Shown: positions 9,679 through 24,600 of the stretch, piece after piece
How the letters are laid out: the number at the start of each line of letters is the position of its first letter
How positions within the stretch are numbered: the first letter of the stretch is position 1
Source of the DNA: Bombyx mori
Lineage: Eukaryota > Arthropoda > Insecta > Lepidoptera > Bombycidae
Reading direction: 5' to 3'
DNA: 64,000 nucleotides
Assembly: GCF_030269925.1 (NCBI RefSeq)
Contig: NC_085116.1
Coordinates: forward strand, 13,268,001-13,332,000
Translations under genes and position numbers: made by a program
The notes under the pieces: model-generated
What the model saw: the letters and a program-made list of their open reading frames with translations, nothing else
Databases searched by the model: none
Told to the model about the DNA's origin: nothing

Positions 9679-12600
9679 GTAAGTACAAAAACTGAAGCTT
9701 AACCCCTAAACCTTAATTTAAAACAATGATATTAGTCACCAGGGCATATCCTAGTTTATTTTTTGTTGTAACTAGCGAATTTAAAAATATTTTAAATACA
9801 TTAAACACTTATTTATTTTATTAACTACATTTTATCAATGCAAGGTAGACCAACACTCACCAAATTACACTCAAGTCCACTTATTATAATAAATTTTATT
9901 AAGTTTGCATGATATTAAAAATTGCTATCGGTTCAAAATGTTGATTTGTCAAGGTACATTATGATAAACCGCATGAAGCTCATGAGAAAAAAGTAGTGAA
10001 TCACAATAATCAAATTACATTTAATATCTTTATTTCAAAGTAATACTATAAAGACAAAAAAATCTATCACTCAGATAGATTCCAAAGTGAGACGAAATAA
10101 CAATAAGTGAAATTATCTAATTAACTAAAACTGTATGAATAGCTGCATATAGCTGCTTAAAATAAATGAAATAAGAAAAATCAGGTTTATGAGGAAGTAA
10201 TCATGCAAGAGTTCTGCCTGCAACACTTGTGATCAGTTCTCAGTTTCATGGTACCATATTCTATGCTCATCAAAAATATACAATCATTTTAGTTAAAATT
10301 ATTAATTCCACCGCATTATTCCACCGTACCTTTCAAGAGATCTTTTCTCACATGTACCATTCGATCTTAGAATGAGCTCTGCTCTATGGTGCTTCCTGAG
10401 TGCTATGATATGACCTTTTTTAAACGTTGGCAGAGAGTACTTAGCAGTAGCAGTAGCGGCAGTTTGACTCTGCCTTTGACATTGCTGAGATCAACGAGCT
10501 CCGGTAACTACTCTGTCAGGTGAACCATATGCTCGCTACATACATAGGTCAATAAAAAAGAAAAAAATATTTAAATGACCTCAATGAACTTTTAGGTGTG
10601 TTTACTAGACTTCAAAATGTATGATAAAAATTTAACATTCTGTATGTCTCTTAGTTCATGGCATGATGCAAAAATTAAAATATTGAATTATTAAAATAAA
10701 ACAAAAGCCAAGATAATAATCAAACAACACAATCTTAAATTAACTTATTCAAATTCAACTAAATATTTCACAATAACATATTATTTAAAACAAACAAAGT
10801 GATTTTGACATAAATTTCAGTATACAATTAATAGTAAAATAAAATCCCTCAGAGGAATATTGAGGTTCACAACTTAATAACAAATTACTTCATACTAAAA
10901 ATATAAATCCCACAAAATTTAATTATGTTTTGATTATCAGAAAATTTAACAATTCCAAGTTGATGAATTACACTGTAAATAAATATACAAAATTGTAGAT
11001 CAATTTGAATTGAAGATATTATATTTAATTATATTATAATTTAAAAACTATAAAATTTAACAGCTTGTGATGGTTCAACAAAAATGATGATTGTAACAGA
11101 ATGAGCTCAAAATTAATGTAAAATAATAATTGCGTATTGCTATATATAATAAAATAAATAGAGAGTCAAGTAAACATTACACAAGGGGGAAAAATAGAGA
11201 AATTCAGTAACAGCTAATAAATGTAAAATTAAAGGATTTTTTAAAAGATCAGCACCTGCTTTATATTTTTAATATTTTTATCGTCTAGGGTTAATGGCAT
11301 GATGATTTTAACAACTCATCACTCTTACTACTCATAATGATGGATACGTAAGCACTTGTACCTCCTTTATTAATGCGAAACCATATAAAAAGCCTATTTA
11401 TTAATTGCGGTTAATATCAATTGGGTGCTTATGGATAACTTTTCGATTGATAAATAAATTTAAAAAAGATATCACAGCCAATGGGATAGTAGACCCAATG
11501 TTGGAGTGGGCTATGAATGAACGTATCCTTTCACTGTGCCCTATTAATGGTGCATCAGTAGCTGCATTTGCGGCAGGGGGACTATTCTTATTACTAGTGT
11601 CTCACAACCCCAGACATTACTCTGAGCAGATTGAAAAGAGAGTGACAACGACCCTTTGCCCTTAAAGACATCGTTAGTTGTCTAACCCCGCAAGCTACAT
11701 TCTGACTATTTGTAGAACCTTAACTTGTAGAAGAGCACAACAATGAATTTTCACTTCAATGTAAGCTGTAAGTAAATTCTCAAATCTAACACAATCAAGT
11801 TACAAATAGAAAATCGAGTATCCCATTAGTCAAAGCTCTTTCTCAATGGTTCTGGAGTAAATGCGGAGATGTGACTCCGAGATAACACAGGCCGTACACT
11901 GCATTTTGCGTTGTATTATTTGGCGCAAACCAGTGCTTTCCGCTCCCCATTCCTTTCCGAGTTTTTCGCCTAAGGATCGGTCGTACCAAGGCATTTTTAT
12001 TAGATATTATGGTCTGTTTACTACTTTATTAAAGAGGAAAGATTGCTGCATATGCTTAAACGGCGTGAAGTCTTTTTCACGCATGCTCACGAATTATTTT
12101 TGCATTAAAAGTATTACATCGTGTTCCTCATTCTCCTCAAGATCTTTGCATACCTAGGTGGAAATGTTTGGGTTTTTTAGGCTTACGCTGGGCTGAATAA
12201 ATCCAGTTTAATTTTCCAGTCAGTTCATCACAAACACCTAGCATGCTATCACTAGGGACGTGTGTAAGGACTCATATACCTTGTGCATTACTAATTATAT
12301 CGGTACTATTACTTGCGGTTCACGACAAGAAGCAAGAATTTTTAAATTTATTTATTAATTTATTAGGCACACAATTCATACACATTACCAGCTAAAAATG
12401 AAAGGCACAATAAATAACTATTACTGTCACAATTTTTGCGAAAGTACTCTGCGACAGACCGGGCCCCTGGCACTGCTGACATCCATAAGCGATGTTACCC
12501 ATTTACCACCCGGTGGGCCGTATACTGGTCTGCGTACAAGATCAATCTGTGTTAATTACTATTACTTATATTTTGATTAAATAAAACCAACAATAACAAA

Positions 12601-15600
12601 TAAATATTATATTACAAAGATATAATATGTGACATGATGTATCAATAAGTGTAGCGTTATCTGGTTTAAGGAACATATTTGTCACTTTAGAGGAGAGCCA
12701 TGTAAAGTTTAAAATTTGGAAACATTATCCTAAAAAAAACTTCCTCTATTTGAATGTAAACTTAATTGAAGTTAAATTAAAAATATCGAATTGTTGATAC
12801 TACTCGTAATATCAAATAAAACGGTCCTTTAATTATAAAGATAAATGTGGCTTAAACCAAATAGTCCTTCACCCCTTGATATGTACATATAAAATATGCA
12901 CTTCCCTACACCACTTTTTCGTCAATGCACAATATCTAATTAAGCTTACGATTTGTAGAGATATGCTTTTTAAGTTGCATGCGGGTGAGTGTGTGAAAAA
13001 TTAACTGAATGGTTTGAAAACGTGTTTATCAAATCTGTTAGTAAACAATCATATCAATTGTCAAAAGTAAATTTGAACTAATCAAGCTAATGTTTTTCAA
13101 TACTGAAATAATGTTTCAATTTCAGTTTCCACCAAACGTTGGATTTAACAACCTAACTCCTCAATCATTCAGCAATACAATGAACATGCAAGGCTCTCCA
13201 GCTATGAGAAACCCTCAAGTACCCGGACAGGGCTATCCACTACCTGCTCAATCTGCCTATCCTCAGCCTGGTTATCCTATTCAGCAGAATCAAGGCTATC
13301 CACAAAGTACTGCTCAATACCCGACACAGGGTGTTCCATACCCTACTCACCAGAGTCAAGGCTATCCACAAAGTACTGCTCAATACCCGACACAGGGTGT
13401 TCCATACCCTAATCACCAGAGTCAAGGTTATCCACAAAGCACTGCTCAATATCCGACACAGGGTTTTCCACAACATGCACAATCTGCGTATCCTCAATCA
13501 TCTCAGCCTCAAACTGATCATGGATTTAGATCACATCCGGGTTCGATTTATGGGAATCAGAGTCACCCACCTAATCAATTCGGAATTAACCAATCCAGAC
13601 CAGTGCCTGTTGTGCCGAAGGTACGTCCGCACGACTAAACTGCAACTATTTTTTTATTTATCTTTGTTATTAATCCTCATAATGAAAGAAACAGCGATTG
13701 TAGGATCTCTATAGGATATATCTCTCTCGATAGGATATATGAAATAAATTCCTTTCCTCATCTCTGACGCTTTCGTTATGGAATCACTATTTTGATCGTG
13801 AACTTATTTCAAAGATACTGCACAGATAACTGTATAGTGTAATTCGTAACAATGTGCTAATGATATCCATTTAAGAAAGCTTGAGTTTCTCACCATTAAA
13901 CAATTAAAGAATACGATCGATTATCGAATGCATGTTTTGTATTATATATGATATTTTGCTTATGCATGTTGGCTATTTGTTACTAATTGGTTACTAATTA
14001 CTATTTTTAGATCATAATAATAATATGGAATTAGGGCGTAATGTGAGCCCGCTATTTCTACTATTTCTACGCTACTGCTTCTGCCGCATAGCAAAGGGTT
14101 GGGTACCCATTATACTAAAATCGAATGAATCTCTTGTTTTAAGGTGGAGCTGTGATAGTAGTAGTGATATTTTTGGGCTTCACAGACCACTTATTAAAAG
14201 GATCGTCATCTCATCGTCTACCCTTAAATATGATCGTAAATCGAATTCGAATAGAAAATTTCTCTATTTGATATAAGAGGCAAACGACTACGGACCCACT
14301 ACAACGCGATCGCGATTATTTTAAGTCCACTTCGATAAAGCGGCACGACACGAGAACCCTCTCATCGTGGCCGCCGGTAACTACATTCCCGATCCTGCGG
14401 ACAGAATGGAAAGCAGTCGACGTCGCCCAAAACACGTCATCTCGGATCCTCCCGATCCACTAACGGTGCTTTTAGGTACTTCAAGCACCGGTCACCGTTC
14501 TCGTCGAACCCGTCGCTTGCGACGAAGGGCTCGACGAGTAAATTAACTCTCAGACACAGCCCACTGAGTTTCTCGCCGGATCTTCTCAGTGGGTCGCGTT
14601 TCCGATCCGGTGGTAGATTCTGCGAAGCACGACTCTTGCTAGGGTTCGTGTTAGCAACATCGTCAGGTTTGAGCCCCGTGAGCTCACCTACTAAAGTTAA
14701 GGCTACGCTGAAATAGCCGCTAGGGCTATCAGCTTAGGTAGGAAAAAAAAAAAAAAAAAAAAAAAGCGATTATTTTATTAAGACATGAAATTAAAATCAT
14801 TTATTCATTGCTTTTACGCGGAAGAAATAGGAAGGATGATATAGGGGTACACGTATGGTAGACAGGTGCAGACTTGGCACAATGGCCTGCCTCCATTGCC
14901 ATAGATAGAAACTTTTTTTTAAACTAAGGGAGAAAACGGCTACTTTGAATATTCATTCAGCACTCCAAATCCCTTTTCGAAACTTTGATTCTAATTTTTT
15001 TTTTTTCCTTGATGGTTGGACGAGCTCACAGCCCACCTGGTGTTAAGTGGTTACTGGAGTCCATAGACACCTACAACGTAAATGCGCCACCCACCTTGAG
15101 ATTCAGTTCTAAGGTCTCAGTATAGTTACAACGGCTGCCCCACCCTCCAAACCGAAACGCATTACTGCTTCACGGCAGAAATAGGCAGGGTGGTGGTACC
15201 TACTCGTGCGGACTCACAAGAGTTCCTACCACCAGTGATTACGCAAATTATAATTTTGCGGGTTTAATTTTTATTACACGATGGTATTCCTTCACCGTGG
15301 AAGTCAATCGTAAACATTTGTTGAGTACGTATTTCATTAGAAAAATTGGTACCCGCCTGAGAGTCGAACACTGGTGCATTGCTCAACACGAATGCACCGG
15401 ACGTCTTAACCTTTAGACCACGACGACTTCAAATATATTGTTAATTGTAAATTAAAATAATATTTGTTAACGTAATTCAAGTTACGGGTGCTTGGTATTG
15501 GATTAAGAGGATAGACGATAAAAATAACTGTAAATAAAAAACAATTATCATTAAAATCTGTTGACCTAATTTAGGTGATTTAAATGTTGACTAACCCCCA

Positions 15601-18600
15601 GTAGTATAACCTAGTAATGTGTTCTCAACGAACTACGATTAGTTAGATTGAAAAAAAAAAAAAACAAAAAAAAAAAACGTCGTAACATTTACAAACGGAT
15701 ATAACGCTATTACTTTATTACGTACATTCATTGGCTCTATTCAAGGAACAATTTGTTGCAATTACGTTATTACGTTCTCTCTGTCGTCGCCGTCTTCAAC
15801 CAAAGGATCAGTCTCTGCATTGGACCCCACCACAATGGATGCAAATTGTTCGAAATACGACACGTTCGGTGCAGTGTTGTGACTTTGTTTCTTAAAAAAA
15901 AAAATTGTGCTGTCTCCAAAATCAACACAAGTGATGAAAATGTCCTCTATTAAATCAAATTTAAGTATGCGAATCGCGAATAGAACTTCAATTGTCTTAC
16001 AGCGGGGATCCAAATCGTATCGTTTCGTGGTATTTATCTTATGTAAACTAACGCTTATTCGAATATGCTTCCTTTGTGTTTCTAACTTGCTTATTATTGG
16101 TAATAAGATTCTAATTAAACTACCGTGCCAACGCATTAGAGAAACGTACCGAATTCATGTTCACATTCAGTTATGTTCGCTTAAAATTTTTGGTAGTTAG
16201 TTTTTTTTTTTTGGCTTATCAAGAGCTGTAGACATGATTAATACAATAATATTATTTCCGATATGACAAGTTAACAAAATGGCATATTTATTAAAATTCT
16301 TTGTAACACGGACTTCATACATAGTCTTGTTTTGGTCAGCACGTCTTTTTGTTTTAGTCGAGACCGACTGTCTTCCCTGTAAACCCATTCAATCCTCGCG
16401 AGGATGCTGGAGTCCTTCGCAAGGCCATGAAAGGTTTTGGAACCGATGAGAAGTCTATTATCCAAGTACTGACGAAGCGTTCGAATGAGCAGCGTCTACG
16501 CATCGCTTTAGAGTTCAAGACGTTGTATGGAAAGGTAAGTTTGACAGGATAACTCTGTGATACATTCGTGCATTCAAAATGAATCTTTTAGACTTATTCG
16601 AACGTGTATAGCATTTAAAGATACTACAGGGAAAAACCCTACCTATGCTGATTGCCTTGAGAGGCTAATTCAGCTTCGCCTTGACGTATAGGTGAGCTCA
16701 CGGTGCCCAAACCGGAAGCGTTGCTAACACTGGCCCTAGCAAGAGCAGTGTTTCGCAGAGTTTGTTGTCGGATCGGAAACGCGACCCACTGAGAATATCC
16801 GACGGGTTCGGCGAGGACGATGACCGGTGCTTGTGGAACCTAAAAGCACCGTTAATGGATCGGGAGGATCCGTAATGACCTGTTTAGGGCGACGTCGACT
16901 GTTTACCATTCGGTCCACAGGATCTAGTATGATGCTACAGTAGACACGATACACGTACTTATATATTTCTTCTTTTTTCATTTAGAAATTGTTTTAACAA
17001 GATTATTGTGGGAACACTATTAGTAATAATAGTCACAAACAACATTAAATTCTGTTTAATAATAGTTTCAACTAAAAATAAAATTGAGTGATTAAATTAA
17101 AATGTTGTTCCCTAATTAGTTGTTCTAAAAATGTTTTCCCTATTCGTCAATCTATTAGCAAATGTATTTGTTGCATACGAATAATAAAATGAAATGAAAA
17201 TATATGTAAATAGAGGCAAAAGTAGGTAAAGACTGATAAAGGGGGAACTATGCGTAATTATGGGCACGGCTCTTAGTAAATTGCCTTAATAAAAACGAAA
17301 CACACTATCTATGGTCTAACTTTTAAAGGGTCCAGACATTTTATAATGGAAAACAAATTTCCTTTATGATTTTTAGTGACACATTTTTCAATTTAATAGA
17401 CTGTAATCAGTGTAATCCACTCTATAACACGATGAATTGGTTTCGCATTGTTGCATTATTGTCCTATAACGCGTCCACGTGACCCCATATAACGCGTTAT
17501 GCACAAATAATTCACGTTTAAAGTTTAAAAGAAAAAAAAATGTTTTAAACGAAATACTAATGTGCGTTTTATTAAAATTGAACAGAACATTTTTAATTAA
17601 AAATAAATATGCAGGAAATCCCCGCTTTATATGGGGAATCCCGTTATAAAGAGTATCGGAGAGTAGAGGCGGTAGTTCTTTTGACGTTCAACAAGTATGT
17701 ACTTTCATTTATGTCGAATATTTTTTTTTTTCATTTGATTTGATCGCATTATAGTGTTTATCATAGATAATACACATAAGGTTTACTAGCTTGAATAGTA
17801 TGCACGTTTAGGATCACGGTCTCCGTTTCTCTGTATATAAGGTGTGTGGCGCATTTACGTTGTAGATGTCTATGGGTTTCAGTAACCACTTAACATCAGG
17901 TGGGCTGTGAGCTCGTCCACATATCTAGGCAATAAAAAAAGAAAAAAAAAGTATAATATCCTATATTGGAACCGCCTTAAAAATGAAATTTCCCATAAAC
18001 AATAAACATTGAGTAAAACAAGCGATGAATATCGACCACTACGAGATTTACGACGGTCAGATAAGTACAGTGTTTACTCGGCTTAACAGATTATTGTAAA
18101 TTTTTTTAAACAACGTTGAAATGGCAGGGCTACTTCCAAAATCGTGTCGTTTTTCGGTCTATAAGTAATAGAAATTCAGGTCTGTGTGCGTATTTCGACA
18201 ATAGTTAAATAAGCTTGGGCTGCTTACTCAAATATTGATACCGTTATTTGATTAATAGAAGAGTGCATGGAGAAATGATACGTGACGAATTCAATATTCT
18301 CCAATATCTAGTAGTTGTTATGCATTATAATGAGTCGACACATTTATTGTTTCTCCTAGCCCACTGAGTTTCTCGCCGGATCTTCTCAGTGGGTCGCGTT
18401 TCCGATTCGGTGGTAAATTATGCGAAGCACTGCTCTTGCTAGGGCCAGTGTTAGCAACACTCCCGGTTTGAGCCCTGTGAGCTCACCTACACGTCAAGCA
18501 GAAGCTGAAATAGCCTCTCAAAGTTATCAGCATAGGTAGGAAAAAAATATATTTCTTGTATGGACCAGTAGAACAAAGACCTAAACAATCGTACATTTAT

Positions 18601-21600
18601 TGCAATCAATTTTTTTTTACTAGGATTTGATATCGGATATTAAGAGCGAAACGAGTGGAAAATTTGAAGACCTTTTAATTGCGTTGCTCACTCCACTGCC
18701 GAAGTTCTACGCTAAAGAACTTCACGAGGCCATGGTCGGGATCGGTACCGACGAAGGCGTCCTCATCGAAGTAATGTGCACTATGTCCAACTATGAGATC
18801 CACAGCATCGAACAAGCATACACAGCAAGTAAGATTACTTTAATATAATATTAAACGCATTTCTCTGTTTGTGTTTCTAACGGTAAGTGTTCCATGGTGA
18901 AGGAATAACGTCGTGTAATAAAAATGAAACCCGCAAAATTATAATTTGCGTAATTACCGGTGGTAGGACCCCTTGTGAGTCCGCTCGGGTAGAAACAACG
19001 ACACTGCCTATTTCTGCCGTGAAGCAGTAATGCGTTTAGGTTTGAAGGGTGGGGCAGCCGTTGTAAGTATACTTAGAACTTATAACTCAAGGTGGGTGGC
19101 GCATTTACGTTGTAGATGTCTGTGGGCTCCAGTAACCACTTAACACCAGGCGGGCTGTGAGCTCGTCCACCCATCTAAGCAATAAAAAAAAAGATTTATT
19201 TTCTATTACTTTTCTAGAATTTATTTTTAAGTTATTCAGTGTCTATAACAGACGATAGCCGCAGTTTTGTTAATTTTTGGGTGGTAAATTAACGCTAAGT
19301 TAACAGTAGGTACCATGCAAGACGTCTTATTTAGTTGTCAACAGAGACTAAAAAAGGTTAATATCTTCTAAAGAATTTGTCAGATATGTGTGATACTTCC
19401 ATAAATAGTTAGTTATGCACTACTCTATATTAGCTATTTATGGTGGCATCACACATACGTGTGACAAAATTCTTTCAAGAACTAATCTATTTATTGTCGA
19501 AAACTAATGAGATTTTCTTTACATCGTATTTATTACCTAAGCGACTGAATATGTGTGTGAAGGGTATTGCGTTATTCAAATGTTATTGAAAACTCGACCT
19601 TACGCCTCGAGGTGGTATAGTTTACGTGCTCCTGTAATCACGACCGGCAGGCACAAAGCTCTTAACCATGGAGATCGCTTAAGTAATATTATGTCTCTTG
19701 CGAGAGGCGATATTTGGAAACTGGACATGTGTTATTGTATTACTAAGAAACCTTTAAATTGCTATATTTTTTAAGTTATGTCTAAAGGCTATCCAGAATA
19801 TTTGTATGCACTAGATTTTTTTTAATTAACAAGTATATACAGTTTCTAGTTTTTTGCCGTAAAGGATCAGATTCTTGTCATTGAAAATTTACGAATTTCT
19901 TTGAACTATCTCGCTATGAATTAGATATAGAGAATTCGTCAACATTTAATATCTTGGTAAGAACCTAAAAGTATTATCGTCCGTCCTTAAGAATCCACAA
20001 TGTACGCTATTGACAAAACGGCCTCGACATGTGATCAAGTAGCGGATTAATGAATTACTTCCGAAGCTGCGTGTGTGCGTGCTCTGGTCGCTTCGTCTTT
20101 TAAGGAATTGACGAACCGAAGACATTATTGTGAAAAATTTGGTTTTCAAGGTTCGCGCTTACATAGTTCTAAACAGAAGAAAGACTCAAATAAAAAAAGT
20201 CCTAAAATGTATATTTAGAGTATACGCTTTCACTTTTTTTCTACCTAAGCTGGTAGCCTTGAAAGGCTATGCCAGCATCATCGAGCGGGTAGGTGAGCTC
20301 TCGAGGCTCTAACCTGGGGAGGTTGCTAACACTAGCCCTAGCAAGAGCAGTGCTTCACATAATCTACCATCGGATCGGAAACGCGACCCACTGAGAAGAT
20401 CCGGCGAGAAACTCAGTGGGCTGGTTTTCACGACTAGCTATTGATTTAAATTAAGTCGAATGTTTATTTTGTCATTTGAGTAATAGTGGAACATTGATAC
20501 ACACCGATATTGTATAAAAAGGGAAAGAGAGTGTGTTTCTTTCCCTTTTTTTTGTGTGCAACTGAGAAGCGAAACGGGACATCATCTGCATTGTGTTGTC
20601 ACTGTTACCAAGTAATATGTTAATAATCACGTAGATTCATAAAAAATCAAATAGCTACACGGATTACCGCTAACGTCGTTTTCATATTAAGCTTGCACAT
20701 CGTCTGAACATCAATATATATTTAGTTAAACCCGCTGAGTTTCTTGTCATAATGTCTCAACGTGTCGAAATTCCGATCCGTTAGAAGATGTACTGGCGAT
20801 ACAGCTGCTCCTGGACTCTTAAGCTTGCTACGGAGTTATTCGGCAGTTTCTGGCAAGACCTGTCTGAGCTTGCTAACCCATCCTAGTCAAGCTGTAAAAG
20901 TCTTCGGTGAACCAGTAATACGTATTTTCTAGTAAAAACAGCAGGACAATATCGCCTTCTCATTGGAAGAATCTTCTCTACGTGGATGACGTAGAGAAGA
21001 TCCTTAATATCCTATAAGTTTTTTTTCGTATTATAATTCTTACTAGCATGCCATTAATTTAAGGACAATTTTAATATTAAATATAGTATAATATTAAATA
21101 TAGTTTTACTAATGGCCGGAAAAGATCCGTCATTTCCAGACTCGCGGTAAACTGCCTTATCGGAACTTATCACCGCCACCGACGTTGCTAAGTGCGGAAC
21201 CGCTGATATCGCGGAATGAGTAATTGAATTAGAATAATAATTTGATGTAAATATTGTAACTTACACATCGAGATTAGAACCACGAGTACGTTCAGTTCAA
21301 TATTTTCAGAATTGTTTTCACATTATAATGTATATGTTATTATATATTATTTATTTATCATGATAAACTGTTGCGTGGTGGCCTAAATTAACGCCACCTC
21401 ATTTATTCGCGTGGCAGTCGTAAAGGGCCACTCTGGGATTCACCCGATAATGGCCCACTGAGTTTCTCGCCGGATCTTCTCAGTGGGTCGCGTTTCCGAT
21501 CCAGTGGTAGATTCTGCGAAGCACGGCTCTTGCTAGGGTTCGTGTTAGCAACGTCGTCAGGCTTGAGCCCCGGGAGCTCACCTACTAATTAAGGGTACGC

Positions 21601-24600
21601 TGAAATAGCCTCTCAAGGTTATCAGCTTAGGTAGGAAAAAAGGCAGTAGCGTTCTCCGAGTATTATATCAGTATAATTCGATCACCAACCGGTATTTTCT
21701 GATAAGCCGTACCACCCTCTTCACTACGTATACCGTAATATTACTGCCCCGAAGCAGGCGTGCTTTTCGTTTTAAAGGGTGGGACAGCCCACACTCAATA
21801 CAATTGCGAATTCGACCTCATGTGTCTCAAGGTGGGCGGCGACATCCATATTTGGTTTCGATGAGTTCCGCCAGCAAAACGTCAGCTGTGAGTTCATTCA
21901 TCCATCAATGAAAAAATTTTTTTTGCATAAGATTCCTTAAATTTTTATACTGGGTAACATAATATGATTTAAAAGTTTAAAATAACATGAAGACGATTGT
22001 AGTAATGGCTCGGTTCCGTTATAGATTACATTTTAACAAAAATATGTAAATCTATAAATTTCACCAAATTCATTTAAATTTCTCAATTCTAAAATAATAA
22101 ATAATAAATATGTAATCGTTTAAAAAAATATACATACGAATAACTACGTCACACTATTCCAAAAAATTTATGATCCATTTCTCGAGACAGAGATGGCTGA
22201 ATATATTATTTGTTTATATCGTCTGGTATTACCGTCGGATCAATGGTCATTTAATTAACTTTGACCTTCGCTTGAAAGTAAATTTTGTTAATGTAACCAC
22301 AAACGAGCTATGGGAGATAGGTGTGCCATTGATTAATAACGAACATGTATTTTCTAATATCTAATTAATCAATTTAATTAGTTTATAATTAATATACCAA
22401 TTTTTTTATTTCATTTATTTATTATTCACTATCTTTTTGTATATTTATTTAATTAATAATTGCAAATAAAATAATTTTAGTGAATTTAACATTAACAATA
22501 TCAAGTCTGCAACGACTGCAGGTGATTGCTCAAAATTAAATCTGGGATTTTTTTATAAGCGAATGCTTGTTGGTCAATGAGGTAGTACAGTAAGGCTATA
22601 CTCATAATCGAATCTAGGGTTGAATGTTTGTTAGTCAGTGAAATAGTATTTTGATTCAATACTCAGCATTAAATCTGAGGTTGTTGCTTTACAGCGAACC
22701 TACAGACTGGAGGTTAGACATTTACAGAAAACCAGCACATTATAATTCTCAATATGTTTTCAGTTTATGGTAAGATCCTTGAAGACGATATACGCGGTGA
22801 CACATCGGGAAATTTCAATCGTCTGATGACATCCCTTTGCGTGGTAAATATTTTATTATGTAAAGCAAATATTATGGTTAACATTTTTCTTTACAATTAT
22901 TAGTAATAAATGATTTTGTTAATTCACAGGGAAATCGATCTGAAGATTTCACGGTCGATCAAAATAGGGCACGTGACGACGCCAGAAAACTACTTCAAGC
23001 TGGTAAGTTTGGGTTTATTTATTTAAGTACCCCCCTAAATAGTGTTAATCAAATCTAATAACTTGATATGACGCGCTGTTTAATACAAGCTTAATTTATT
23101 AAGGGTATCCCACACTACAATTCTCCAAAATTATCCAGTCACACCGTATATACTTTTTCACATACAAAAAGTTACCGAATACACCGGGCTTCGTATACCA
23201 GTGCTTCCCAAACTTTTTCGTTTCCGTATTCCTAAAACTTTCATTTATGGAGTACCCCTCTCTCGATAATTCCATACTTATTCCTAAAAATGCGTCTTAT
23301 TTCTCTTAACAGACTCAAACTTAGGTAGGCGGATATACAAAGAAATTTTAAGGTTTTTTCCCTTACTTTAATTATTGGTAATAAGGCTCATTTTAAACCA
23401 CTTATTGTAGACATAATACATAAAACAGTTAACTTCAATAAATTAGAATCTAATGTCTAATTAATTTAAGTTAACTGTTTAGTTTAGTTTAGTTAACTTC
23501 AATAAATTAGAATCTAATGTCTAATTTATTTAAGTTAACTGTTTTAACTTTTTACCACTTCCGCCATTACCAATATAATTTTCACGTACCTCCAGTGGTG
23601 CGCGTATTGCAGGTTGGGAATAGCCGCTCTAAGCCACGACGACTTCTAAAACTTTGGACTTTTACATTAAAACAATGACATCATCAATATTTAGGAAATC
23701 TAGTGACGTATACTGATGTATGTAACGCGTGATGTGAGTCACTTTGTAAGTGATTATTTTCATACGTCACTGCTCCGGTCTGACGCTCTCTGATTCACGA
23801 GGTCGTTTAGTACAGTCATCTCTTGTTTTTGTTTACTCATTACGGCCGTGAGACTTGATGAAGTCTTACGCTTCTGAAGTTCACGCTTGTCGTGGTCGTT
23901 TATAAACTTTCCCGGTATACAAAATGATCACTATGTAGTTTACGTGGTTAAGATCGTAAAATGAGAAATAGCTGAGACTAACTGTACTCGCCCGCTTCGC
24001 TGCCCATTTAAAATTAGCATCATTATTTATTGTCATTATTATTAGGGAGTCCAACACTCGTATAAATATTAGCCTATCCATTAAGTACATGTATTTTTTA
24101 CATGGGTACCAAGTTTCAAGTCAATCCGATGCATGGTTCAGTAGTTATAACGGAACATCCGTAAAAACCACTGTAGATTTATATATTAGTATAGATTTTG
24201 CATAAGTCGTTTTTTTATTTCTTCTTTTTATGTTCGATTGATTTTTTTTAGGACTCTGCTTCCAGAATTATAATTTTAAGATTAATTATTTGAAAGATAT
24301 CCAATTCTAGAAGGGGTCGCATATCCGATCTTAGTCTATTTTGTAATATTCGTTACGCATACATTAGGAAACAAACGTTGACACAAACAAAACCACAAGC
24401 GGCAAGCAACACTTGGACTGCATTAAAGATTTTGTCATTTTGATTCAATATTGATCTTTATTTGTAGAGAATTTGAATGTGTTTCTGAACGCCTGTCTTT
24501 TGTATCGGCTTATTTGCTCATATTGTATAGATTGTGTGTAGATTGAAAAACGAGAAATAAAAAGAAATATGAAAACAGAAAACGCTTAAGAATATATAGT

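Larger units (their letters stand above)
9679..13125. other. Annexin intron 1
   Basis: Very AT-rich. It contains two decayed LINE 3' ends (about 10300-10565 and 12455-12545). Short open frames at 11405-11665 and 11861-12157 show no recognisable domain. No tRNA or other RNA gene seen. Confidence 0.6.

Noticed and set aside
11405..11665. 86-codon frame with a hydrophobic stretch in annexin intron 1
   Set aside because: No recognisable family, no splice or start context and no second copy. Not enough to call a gene.
13240..13714. Two other long open frames overlapping annexin exon 2
   Set aside because: They are out-of-frame or antisense shadows of the 66-bp coding repeats.
15762..16200. Overlapping frames of 124 and 97 codons on opposite strands
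   Set aside because: They mirror each other in an intron, with no motif and no splice support.
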